Assembly (NCBI GenBank): GCA_037138055.1
Contig: JBAXJB010000004.1
Span: forward strand, 1 to 64,000
Reading direction: 5' to 3'
From: CAITNM01 sp037138055
GTDB lineage: Bacteria; Pseudomonadota; Alphaproteobacteria; Paracaedibacterales; CAITNM01
DNA: 64,000 bases
Below the pieces are notes generated by a model, which made no database searches, was not told the DNA's origin, and worked only from the letters and a program-made list of their open reading frames with translations. A program made the translations under genes and the position numbers. Shown here piece after piece: positions 1 through 8,133 of the stretch (positions are counted from its first letter, which is position 1; every line of letters starts with the position of its first letter).

Positions 1-334
1 CTAAATCTCCTTCACCCATTTATTAAACTTGCTTCAGGGGTTTTGCAGAGGGTTCGTACTTATTAGATTACTTAACACATCTAGCTAGTATTAAATAACT
101 TGCCTATCCGGGAAAAACACGGGTATGAATATAAAATAAAATGTGCATTGGAAATAAATGAGTGATGCTAAGCTTTACCGTACAGAGTGTGCATAAAGGC
201 TTTTATAGGCTCGTTGTAAACCACGCAGCATCTATCTTGTCTCGTGGGATTCTTGTTATTTTTCTTAAATACTTGTAATCACAAATAAGCATCACTACAT
301 ATAGCTCAACGAACGATAATAGATATTTGAATTT
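1..334. other. Intergenic region holding inverted-repeat copy A
   Basis: No convincing gene is seen before the LuxR-type gene at 335. Bases 67-248 are one copy of a 182-bp repeat whose inverted partner is at 9829-10010. A 37-codon ORF (165-278) lies inside and past the repeat. The partner copy has a similar short ORF, but differences between them do not favour third codon positions, so I do not call it a gene. On the minus strand a short open stretch ends with a stop at 3-1 and is too short to interpret. Confidence 0.6.
67..248 (+). repeat. 182-bp imperfect inverted repeat, copy A
   Basis: The sequence from the ATTACTTAACACAT block to the GTCTCGTGGG block matches the reverse complement of 9829-10010. 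By eye there are about 27 mismatches and two single-base indels, roughly 80-85% identity. The longest shared blocks are AAGCTTTACCGTACAG, AAAAACACGGGTATG and AGCATCTATCTTGTCTCG. Similarity stops sharply at the GTGGG end. It lies directly upstream of the LuxR-type gene, so it may be its leader or control region, or a fragment of a mobile element that exists in several genomic copies. Confidence 0.8.
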
Positions 335-1156
335 ATGAAACAAAAAAACCATGATTTAAGAGCAGATTTTGAATATCTAAACAGTTTTCCAGGTTTGGTG
401 CTGGTTAAGAATTTAAAATCAGAATTTTGCGCAATGAGCAATGATTTTGCGCATTTACTTGGTTTTCAGAAAGCGAATAATTATGAGGGAAAGTCAGAAT
501 ATGATGTTCCTTGTGAAACGTACGAAATGGCACAGACATTTATTCAAAATGATCAACACGTTATAACAACGAAAAAAGAATCGGTGTGTGTGATTGTTGG
601 CAATTTTAGTTCTGGACGCAATGTATTGATTTCAAAAACTAAGCCACTTTATGATGATTCAAACAACGTGATCGGTGTTTTTGCGCACACAAAAGACGTG
701 ACAAACAGTGGTATATTTAACCGATATATGAATTTAATAGTTGATGATTACAAAATCACAGGAAAATCAAATTCACAGACAATTTACACATTAAACCAGC
801 ATCAGTTACCATGCTCGCTTAGCTCTCGGCAGGAAGAATGCTTATTTTTGATAGCTCGGGGGAAGTCGATTAAGGAAATTTCTTGTATTATGAACATATC
901 GGCACGAACGATAGAAGACCATATTGCGGCACTTAAAGTAAAATTAGACTGCAATACAAAGTCTCAAATGATTGAAAAAGCTATAAATCATGACTTTATG
1001 AGCTTTATGCATGAATCATTACTAGCCTTAGAAAATAATACTGCAGCACTTAAAGTAAAATTAGACAACAATATAAACTCACAAATGATTGTGAATGCTA
1101 TAAATCATGACTGCATGAGCATTATGCATGAATCATTTTCCAGGACACTTAACTAA
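335..1156 (+). CDS. PAS-LuxR transcription regulator with duplicated C-terminus
   Basis: Predicted cytoplasmic DNA-binding regulator of 273 aa. Residues about 14-122 look like a PAS sensor fold (ending GVFAHTKDVTN, a typical PAS exit strand). Residues about 162-220 are a LuxR/GerE helix-turn-helix (LSSRQEECLFLIARGKSIKE, then ISARTIEDH). The final recognition-helix region, residues 198-236, is repeated in tandem as 237-273 (AALKVKLD, INHD, MHES recur), a 117-bp DNA duplication. The N-terminal half of the HTH is not repeated. The gene stands alone on its strand, behind the inverted repeat. The ligand and targets are unknown. Start chosen because it is the first ATG ahead of the PAS domain; no strong ribosome site is visible. 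Confidence 0.85.
   Translation: MKQKNHDLRADFEYLNSFPGLVLVKNLKSEFCAMSNDFAHLLGFQKANNYEGKSEYDVPCETYEMAQTFIQNDQHVITTKKESVCVIVGNFSSGRNVLISKTKPLYDDSNNVIGVFAHTKDVTNSGIFNRYMNLIVDDYKITGKSNSQTIYTLNQHQLPCSLSSRQEECLFLIARGKSIKEISCIMNISARTIEDHIAALKVKLDCNTKSQMIEKAINHDFMSFMHESLLALENNTAALKVKLDNNINSQMIVNAINHDCMSIMHESFSRTLN
926..1156 (+). repeat. 117-bp tandem duplication inside the LuxR-type gene
   Basis: Bases 926-1042 are repeated in frame at 1043-1156. Long identical runs (GCACTTAAAGTAAAATTAGA; GCTATAAATCATGACT; TATGCATGAATCATT) show a fairly recent duplication. Differences have accumulated in between. The reading frame is kept through the second copy to a stop at its end. Confidence 0.9.
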
Positions 1157-1310
1157 AGAAGAATAAGAAAAGAGCGAGTAGTTTTTCGCGGACTGAAGAT
1201 GGTAAAATATATTGAGCGAAACTATAACCATAGCTAAGTTTCTTGATATCACTTTAGGCAACCACCTATCGCTTTATGTTTTTCTTAAAAAAATGTGCTA
1301 TTGTTAGCTC

Positions 1311-2573
1311 ATGAAATTTCGCCCATTCAACAATATAATGTTTAGCCTTTTTGAACGCACCGTTGCATTTCGGTATTTACGCTCTCCTCGACAAGAAGGG
1401 TTTGTATCAGTAATTGCTGGTTTTTCCTTCTTAGGAATTGCTTTGGGCGTTGCAACATTAATTATTGTTATGGCAGTCATGAATGGTTTTCGAGCTGAAC
1501 TCTATCAAAAATTAGTCGGTATGCGCGGGCACGTAATGGTAATGTGTGGCCCCGCACAAAGCGAATGGGAAAGCGCATTAGACGTTGCAAAAACCCATAA
1601 AGATGTTGAATTTGCTTATCCTGTTTTAGAAAAACAAGCGGTGGCCACTTATCACGGACAAGCCAGAGGCATTGGCGTGCTTGGCATGCGCACCCAAGAC
1701 ATGGTAAAGCGCCCTGCTATCATGAATGAAAATTTAAAGGGTAGCTTTGATTCTTTTGAAGGAAATAAAATAGCCATTGGTGCACGCTTGGCGACTTCCT
1801 TAAATATTGAAATTGGGAAAATGGTAACGCTGTTATTGCCCGATGGAACACGTACACCATTTGGAAGCATGCCAAAACAAACTGCTTTTGAAGTGGTAGC
1901 AATATTTGAAATTGGCATGCATGAATTTGATAAAAACATGGTGTTTTTGCCTTTGGCTACAGCGCAGCAGTTTTTCAATTGCCAAAATACTATTAACCAT
2001 ATTGATGTTCTGTTACATAACCTAAAAACTAGCCCGAAGGTTATTGATGACCTGAATCATCAGTTATCATCAGCTTTTGAAATTGTTGATTGGCAACATA
2101 GCGACAGCCAGATTTTTCAAGCAGTGCAGGTTGAAAAAAATGTTATGTTTATCATTTTAACGCTTATTATTGTGATTGCTGCTTTCAATGTAATATCTAG
2201 CCTAATTATGTTGGTGAAAGATAAAACCCGCGACATCGCGATTTTGCGAACCATGGGCGCTGGCAAAAGCAATATTTTAAAAATATTTTTCTTAACTGGT
2301 TCTTCTATTGGTATTGCGGGCACATCACTTGGAATTTTGTTGGGCATAGGTTTTGCTTCAAATATTGAACGAATACGAAAATTACTTGAAAAAGCGCTTG
2401 GAACTGAACTTTTCAGTGCTGAAATTTATTTCCTAAGCCAACTTCCAGCGAAAATTATTTGGGAAGAAGTATTTCTAGTAGGCACTATGGCTTTAGTACT
2501 AACATTTTTTGCAACTTTTTACCCGGCATATCGTGCGTCGCGCCTTGACCCTGTTGAAGCCCTGCGCCTATGA
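1311..2573 (+). CDS. lolC: Lipoprotein-releasing ABC transporter permease LolC/LolE
   Basis: Inner-membrane subunit of the Lol exporter, which extracts outer-membrane lipoproteins from the inner membrane and hands them to LolA. 420 aa with the family layout: TM1 at about 31-58, a periplasmic MacB-like domain at about 60-265, then three TMs at about 275-302, 325-348 and 388-411. The N-terminus FERTVAFRYLRSPRQEGFVS and C-terminus YPAYRASRLDPVEALRL are family hallmarks. A second ATG at 1338 (MFSLFERT) gives the usual N-terminal length and is an equally good start. The partner ATPase lolD is not next to it in this window. Two downstream genes follow on the same strand. LolC versus LolE cannot be decided here. 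Confidence 0.92.
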   Translation: MKFRPFNNIMFSLFERTVAFRYLRSPRQEGFVSVIAGFSFLGIALGVATLIIVMAVMNGFRAELYQKLVGMRGHVMVMCGPAQSEWESALDVAKTHKDVEFAYPVLEKQAVATYHGQARGIGVLGMRTQDMVKRPAIMNENLKGSFDSFEGNKIAIGARLATSLNIEIGKMVTLLLPDGTRTPFGSMPKQTAFEVVAIFEIGMHEFDKNMVFLPLATAQQFFNCQNTINHIDVLLHNLKTSPKVIDDLNHQLSSAFEIVDWQHSDSQIFQAVQVEKNVMFIILTLIIVIAAFNVISSLIMLVKDKTRDIAILRTMGAGKSNILKIFFLTGSSIGIAGTSLGILLGIGFASNIERIRKLLEKALGTELFSAEIYFLSQLPAKIIWEEVFLVGTMALVLTFFATFYPAYRASRLDPVEALRL

Positions 2574-2601
2574 TAAAAAAAATCTAAAATGAATTTAAAA
2601 T

Positions 2602-3288
2602 ATGAAACACTTTAACAAACTGATGATTACTGCATGTATTTTAGCGACACCTTTAGCCGCTGATCCGGTACGTGGATTATTTGCATCTCTTAGTTTGGGA
2701 CTAAGATTCACTCCACAAAACCACGACTATACAAATCCAAATGGCGCCGTTGGCAAAGAGACTAAACTAAATACATCAACAAGTTTTGGGCTTAGCCTTG
2801 GCATGTTAAACCAAATGGAAAAATCAAAAGTTGTTGTGGGTGGTGAAGTAAGCGTTGCCATGAATCAATCAAAAGCAAATTACAGTTTACATGTTGATGG
2901 CGGTGGCACCGAAGGAAAGGTTAGCATAACCAACCCATACACGTTGGGTGTATATGGAATTGCCGGAATGATGATGACCCCAAAACTAATGTTTTATGGA
3001 AAAGCTGGGTATGCCTGGACGACCAATCAGCTGAAATATACAGACCTGGACAGAGGTGAAAACCCAAACTCTCGCACATACAAAAAAACCATGGGTGGTT
3101 TAAGCGGTGGTGGTGGACTTAATTTCCTGGTCACGAATAAATTCATGGTTGGTGGAGAATACCTATACCACGCTCCCAAAGAAATCACACCACGCAAAAA
3201 TGATACCGCAGAAGGCGGCCAAAAACGTAAATTTGTTTATCATCCATCAGTGCACACCGTTAGCTTAAAGCTAAGCATGTTATTTTAA
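2602..3288 (+). CDS. Outer-membrane beta-barrel protein (OmpA/porin-like)
   Basis: Predicted outer-membrane protein of 228 aa. A signal peptide (residues 1-20, ending ATPLA) is followed by alternating polar and hydrophobic stretches rich in Gly and aromatics. It ends in HTVSLKLSMLF, the terminal phenylalanine signature recognised by the BAM machinery. The pattern SLSLGLRF, then YGIAGMMMT, MFYGKAGYAW and FMVGGEYLY fits an eight-stranded surface barrel of the Omp25/OmpA-like type. It lies 28 bases after lolC and overlaps the rnr start by one base (TAATG), so the three are probably co-transcribed. Its role is unknown; in related bacteria such proteins are surface antigens. Confidence 0.82.
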   Translation: MKHFNKLMITACILATPLAADPVRGLFASLSLGLRFTPQNHDYTNPNGAVGKETKLNTSTSFGLSLGMLNQMEKSKVVVGGEVSVAMNQSKANYSLHVDGGGTEGKVSITNPYTLGVYGIAGMMMTPKLMFYGKAGYAWTTNQLKYTDLDRGENPNSRTYKKTMGGLSGGGGLNFLVTNKFMVGGEYLYHAPKEITPRKNDTAEGGQKRKFVYHPSVHTVSLKLSMLF

Positions 3289-5201
3289 TGGATAGACATG
3301 ACAAAGATAAAAAACGTCATAACCACCACTTTAAGCGCCGTGTTATGCTTAAAAAGAAAGAATACGGCGGCGCACTACATGCAGAAAAAGAGATTAAGCA
3401 ACACGTAGGAATTTTCACCGCAAAAAACCAAGGTGGATTTTTAGGACCTTGTCACCGTAGGGATCCATTTTCGGGCGTATACGTTGACCAGACTCATGCA
3501 AAAAATTTCAACGAAGATGATGTCATTGTTTATTCCGTCAATAGACAGGGTGAATTTCAGTTTATTCGCAATTTAGGTTCAATTCATGTGCCTAAAACCT
3601 ACGCACTTATGGGGGTATATGCTTACCACCTGCCCCATGTGTTTAGTGAAGATGCGCAAAACATAGCAAATAAAGGAACCATTCCAGCGCTTGGCAAACG
3701 TGCTGACCTAAGAGATATTCCCCTTGTTACAATCGACGGTGCTGACGCTAAAGATTTTGACGATGCAGTATATGCAGTCAGTGACCCTGACCCCAGAAAT
3801 TTAGGTGGATGGCGCGCGATAGTGGCCATTGCAGATGTTAGTCACTATGTACAAACCGGTGACGCACTTGATAAAGAGGCGCATTTACGCGGAAACTCTG
3901 TGTACTTCGTTGACCGGGTTGTGCCGATGTTGCCAGAGCGTTTAAGTAATGATTTATGTTCTTTGCGGCCCAATGAAGACCGTGCCTGTTTAGCTGTTGA
4001 TATGATTATAGATCGCGGTGGAAAAATTAAGTCTTTCCGTTTTAAACGTGCATTAATGAAATCACGCGCAAGGTTAACCTATGACCAAGTTGAAAAAGCT
4101 ATTAATGGCGTTACTGATGCTACTACAGAACCATTATTAAGTGATGTTATTCTTCCCCTTTATGGTTGCTACAAAAGCCTTAAAAAGGCCCGAGACCTTA
4201 GGGGCACGATTCAGGTTGAATCAATGGAAAATGCTTTTGATCTAGATGAAGATGGCAGCATAAAGTCGGTCAAACCCAGAAGCAGGTTAGAGAGCCATCA
4301 GCTAATTGAAGAATTTATGATTGCCGCTAACGTGGCTGCAGCAAAAACCCTTCAAGCCAAAGACTGGCCGACCATTTATCGTGTGCATGAACGCCCTGAC
4401 AAAACACGCTTACAAAGTTTATATACCCTTGCTAGAAGTTTGAAAATTGCTGTTAAAAAATTCAGCACTGCAAACATTATTGGCAGCATTAATGAACTAT
4501 TACATTTAGCTAAAGAACTGCCGTATTTTAGGCTTTTTAATGAATTAGTTTTACGATCACAAGCTCAGGCCCGTTATAGCACACACAATATGGGACACTT
4601 TGGCCTTAATTTGACTGCTTATTGCCATTTCACATCGCCCATTCGTCGCTATGCGGATTTGGTTGTGCACCGGTCTTTAGTTGCAGCGCTAGAACTTGAT
4701 GGTGCAAAACATATATCGGTTGATTTAAACCTGGATGATGTAAGCGAACATATTTCAAAAACTGAACGCACTGCTATGGAAGCAGAACGAGAAGTCCAAG
4801 ACAGGTTTATGGCACACTACATGAAAGATCATTTGGGCCAGGTATTTGACGGCACAATCGTTGGTGTAAGCATCCCTGGAATATTTGTAGAGCTTGATGG
4901 TATTGGCGCCCAAGGATTTATTCCCAAGCAAGACCTTGTTGGTGACTATTTCATTTTTAATGAAGCGTTGCATTCCTATGTTGGCAGGCAAACACGTAAA
5001 ACTTATCAAATGGGTAACCGAGTAAAAGTTATGGTGACCAATGCCGACCCGATTATTTGTTCTATTGGATTTTCTTTGGTTAAAGAAAAATCGACCCGTA
5101 AGAAATTTCAGCCCAAGTCTAAGAAAGGCGAGCCACTGAAAGAAGCGAAGCCTTTCAAAAAGACACCAGCCTATAAAAAGCGTAAACCTAAAACAACTTA
5201 A
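3288..5201 (+). CDS. rnr: Ribonuclease R (short form)
   Basis: 3'-5' exoribonuclease of the RNB (RNase II/R) family, which degrades structured RNA. 637 aa, clearly shorter than typical RNase R (about 750-810 aa). The missing part is the N-terminal helix-turn-helix and part of the first cold-shock domain. The catalytic RNB domain is present, with the metal-binding run DGADAKDFDDAV at 150-161 and the TSPIRRYADLVVHR motif. An S1 domain (DGTIVGVSIPGIFVELDG) and a Lys-rich tail (last about 40 residues) follow. The start is the ATG of the TAATG overlap with the omp gene. No in-frame upstream extension exists because omp occupies that DNA. Confidence 0.93.
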   Translation: MDRHDKDKKRHNHHFKRRVMLKKKEYGGALHAEKEIKQHVGIFTAKNQGGFLGPCHRRDPFSGVYVDQTHAKNFNEDDVIVYSVNRQGEFQFIRNLGSIHVPKTYALMGVYAYHLPHVFSEDAQNIANKGTIPALGKRADLRDIPLVTIDGADAKDFDDAVYAVSDPDPRNLGGWRAIVAIADVSHYVQTGDALDKEAHLRGNSVYFVDRVVPMLPERLSNDLCSLRPNEDRACLAVDMIIDRGGKIKSFRFKRALMKSRARLTYDQVEKAINGVTDATTEPLLSDVILPLYGCYKSLKKARDLRGTIQVESMENAFDLDEDGSIKSVKPRSRLESHQLIEEFMIAANVAAAKTLQAKDWPTIYRVHERPDKTRLQSLYTLARSLKIAVKKFSTANIIGSINELLHLAKELPYFRLFNELVLRSQAQARYSTHNMGHFGLNLTAYCHFTSPIRRYADLVVHRSLVAALELDGAKHISVDLNLDDVSEHISKTERTAMEAEREVQDRFMAHYMKDHLGQVFDGTIVGVSIPGIFVELDGIGAQGFIPKQDLVGDYFIFNEALHSYVGRQTRKTYQMGNRVKVMVTNADPIICSIGFSLVKEKSTRKKFQPKSKKGEPLKEAKPFKKTPAYKKRKPKTT

Positions 5202-5226
5202 AAAAGTTGTTAAAAGCATATTTATT

Positions 5227-5256
5227 TTGCAAAAATACATTCACTTGTTCTATTAA
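5227..5256 (+). promoter_or_regulatory. Putative sigma-70 promoter for the 892-aa protein
   Basis: TTGCAA at 5227-5232 and TATTAA at 5251-5256 are separated by 18 bases and lie about 40 bases before the ATG at 5297. Pattern match only. Confidence 0.4.
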
Positions 5257-5296
5257 TAGTCAATTCTATTCATAAACTTTTTCGGATTCGTATTTT

Positions 5297-7975
5297 ATGA
5301 AACTATTTAGCGTTCTATTTTGTTTGTTTATTTGTGCTTCTGTTCAGGCATCTCAAGGGTTTTACCGGGATAATATTATTAATCCTGAAAGTCCTTTGTC
5401 TGTGCTTGACCCTGCGAAGCGGCCAGAAATTGAACGATTAGCGCAGAACCTTCGTTTCTTTGGGCACCTAGGTGCGCGCCCAGCGAATAATGTTTACGTG
5501 CATTACCAAGCCATTCAAAATTTATTGATATTCCCAACAAGCCCTGTGACGGCGTTGTCGTGGATGTTATTCCCCATTAGCCCCTTGCCCACCATTAACC
5601 CCAATAACATTGGGATAAGTGACCCATTGGGGAAGATGAATCCGGAACATTTGGGGAAACTTATTGCGGTAATTGCTAACGGAAATGCACACCTTCAAGA
5701 AATCTACCCAATTTTTGTTGATTCCAAAAAAGTTGCAGGTTTCACTGCTAATCATAAAGAGGATAACCTTAAAGAATTTTATCGCTACGCGTTAATTGAT
5801 GGGGTGAGTAAATATGTGCATCGCAACATGACCCCGATAGATGAAGATTTACATTTAACAGCAGAACAACAGGCTGCGTGTGTAGCACACCCTCACCTAT
5901 TAGTAACAGCAGCATTTAAAAGTACTTCTTCCCATTTATTAGAAATTCCTGGAACAGAAATTTTGCGTGAACCGAATGAGACGTGGTTTACTCAAAATGA
6001 GTTAGAGACACCCCTACAACTTAAATATGGTGGCTTTTCTTACCGTAGTATTGAAAAATTCCGCACCATGGCCACGGTTGATATGTTGTGGAAATCTGCC
6101 CAAAGCGCCCCAAATGAAACTCTGCAGCTGTTGACCCACTACGCTTGGCGTAAATTTGGTGACCAAATTGATAAAGTTCTTTTAGCAAGTGGGGCTATTG
6201 ATGAAGCCCAAAGACCTGAATTGATGCATATTTTAACAACCCCTTATACCAAAGCTGACTACCAAGAAATTGTGGCCGGTGTGCAAGCAAGTGAAGACAT
6301 CGATGGTTTTATAGTTAGGTTAACTGTAGGTAAGAGAAACCTATTGCTTTATGGTGGCGCCCATTACGCACAAATTCGTTTTCAAGATTATGGAAACGTG
6401 CGCGTTGAACACGAAGGTCGTGCCCTAGCATTTGCGAATTGTGCCGAGATGAGTCTGTTTAACCTAACGTACTTAGCGCAGTTAGAAGAACAAGAAATGG
6501 GACTTGAGCGTAACACCGCTAAGCTTTTAGAAGGTTCACCACTTCGAACATTTTGGCAGTCAACTACAGAAGAAGATTTAAGCACCACTGAAACACGCAA
6601 CAAGTGGACACAAGCTATTTGCAGGCTTAACGGTGTTATCTATCGTAAAGGTAGCGCGCAACGTTCTCCATGGACCCAAGGCAACCTAACAGCACACTGG
6701 GCAGAATTAAACCCTGGCATTTTAAACCAAATGCGAACTTTGTTTCATTTGTTGGGCAAACCCGATGAAGCTGCAGCATTAACTTATGTAAACAGCACAG
6801 AAGAAACCATAGAAACAGCAGCTCTTCGCCTTAGCCAATTATTGAGTAGAGTAGAAGCAGTAGATGGCGACCTACCTTTTGCAATTCTCCCAGGCGTAAT
6901 AAAAAATCTCCCTGGTAAAAAGGATTGGTATGGTGAATTTGAAGTTACTAGTAACGGTAAAAAATTGGCTGATTGGTACGTTGAAAGAGATCATAGCTGT
7001 TTGAAACTTACTAGTAAAAAAACTGATGTTTTCTCGCTAGATAAACCTTTCACTAATCCTTATGCAATTGGACAGTTAGATAGATTTCCAGCAGAGAGTA
7101 TGTTGTCTGAAAAAATCACTTATGAAATATTTGAAATATTAGTTAGCCACGGAAATTTGGCAAACGAAGAGTTTAGAAGGTCCCTGATGTATTGGCATTC
7201 ATATGCAAACAGTAAAAACTTTTACCCAGCTTCTCATCAAATATTCTGGGGAATGATGCAAATAGATGATGGGAGAGAATTATACCAAGCAATAGGATCA
7301 GTAGATAGAGATCCACTAACAGGATTAATGATCAATACCAATACGTTAGCTTCATCACTAAAATCGCCATCTGATCGAGAAGACTGCGGCAAGGCATGCC
7401 GCAATTATGCAACAATTTTGGTATTAGGCAAAAAAGATAAGCTTCTGCCTGAAAATCGTTGTCAAAATTTGCAGCTACTGGAGCCTCATTCAACTGTAGA
7501 AAATGAGCATTTTATTCTGGCTTCTAGTGCAATAGAAATATTGTCAGAGACGACATTTCCTCAGTTAAAGCACTTTCGTTCCTCTTCATTTCAAAACTGT
7601 AACGATTTAGATATCGCTAATATTTCAAGAAGTTTACCTGCAAAGACAGAACGTATAAGCATTGATTGTCCTATTTCTCCTGAACGTTTCTTGATATTAG
7701 TCAGTAATGTAAAAAATAGTGATGCAACTTTTGAGCTTGCCATTGATGCTTGGTATAGACACCCCTGCCCTGGCATCACCCTACCACCAACGCAACAAGA
7801 ACATGCATATAATTTATTACTGCCTCTGGCCAAAGCAGGTCGTTTTTTTGAACCTCCATTCATAGAACTCGGCGCAGATGAAGATTTAGATTTAGAACCT
7901 GTGTATACGCAGTTGAGAAGTGTAGCTACATACGCACAAATGCTATTTGCAGAAGATGAATCTGGTGTAGCGTAG
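5297..7975 (+). CDS. Large exported protein of unknown function
   Basis: 892 aa. A signal peptide covers residues 1-18 (ending SVQA), so it is exported. I do not recognise a catalytic domain. It has a mixed alpha-helical composition, no transmembrane segment after the leader and no terminal Phe, so it is unlikely to be a barrel. A central region contains NCAEMSLFNL and, about 60 residues on, a W...A...L.G..Y pattern. This looks like a conserved core rather than low-complexity filler. It may be a secreted effector or a surface protein, but that is inference from the leader and the neighbourhood of other exported unknown proteins. The ATG is preceded by a plausible promoter at 5227. Confidence 0.8.
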   Translation: MKLFSVLFCLFICASVQASQGFYRDNIINPESPLSVLDPAKRPEIERLAQNLRFFGHLGARPANNVYVHYQAIQNLLIFPTSPVTALSWMLFPISPLPTINPNNIGISDPLGKMNPEHLGKLIAVIANGNAHLQEIYPIFVDSKKVAGFTANHKEDNLKEFYRYALIDGVSKYVHRNMTPIDEDLHLTAEQQAACVAHPHLLVTAAFKSTSSHLLEIPGTEILREPNETWFTQNELETPLQLKYGGFSYRSIEKFRTMATVDMLWKSAQSAPNETLQLLTHYAWRKFGDQIDKVLLASGAIDEAQRPELMHILTTPYTKADYQEIVAGVQASEDIDGFIVRLTVGKRNLLLYGGAHYAQIRFQDYGNVRVEHEGRALAFANCAEMSLFNLTYLAQLEEQEMGLERNTAKLLEGSPLRTFWQSTTEEDLSTTETRNKWTQAICRLNGVIYRKGSAQRSPWTQGNLTAHWAELNPGILNQMRTLFHLLGKPDEAAALTYVNSTEETIETAALRLSQLLSRVEAVDGDLPFAILPGVIKNLPGKKDWYGEFEVTSNGKKLADWYVERDHSCLKLTSKKTDVFSLDKPFTNPYAIGQLDRFPAESMLSEKITYEIFEILVSHGNLANEEFRRSLMYWHSYANSKNFYPASHQIFWGMMQIDDGRELYQAIGSVDRDPLTGLMINTNTLASSLKSPSDREDCGKACRNYATILVLGKKDKLLPENRCQNLQLLEPHSTVENEHFILASSAIEILSETTFPQLKHFRSSSFQNCNDLDIANISRSLPAKTERISIDCPISPERFLILVSNVKNSDATFELAIDAWYRHPCPGITLPPTQQEHAYNLLLPLAKAGRFFEPPFIELGADEDLDLEPVYTQLRSVATYAQMLFAEDESGVA

Positions 7976-8133
7976 ATTTAGTTTTAAACTACGCATCAAA
8001 CAGCTTGATGGTGTTATTTCCCTAGGGTTTATTCCAAGGAAAAATCTTGTGCAGAATTACTTAATTATAAAAATGTTGTAATTAAAATACTTTTGGTGTA
8101 AATAGGTTGTAATTATTTTATACGTGCTTCTTT

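Noticed and set aside
165..278. 37-codon ORF within repeat copy A
   Set aside because: The matching frame in copy B is shifted by an indel, and differences do not favour third codon positions.
5192..5211. AACAACTT/AAGTTGTT hairpin at the rnr stop
   Set aside because: The stem is AT-rich, overlaps the stop codon and is not followed by a T-run, so a terminator call is not supported.
4755..5240. 161-codon minus-strand ORF
   Set aside because: It lies antisense to the S1 domain and basic tail of rnr, with no promoter or ribosome site and a biased composition that follows from the opposite strand.
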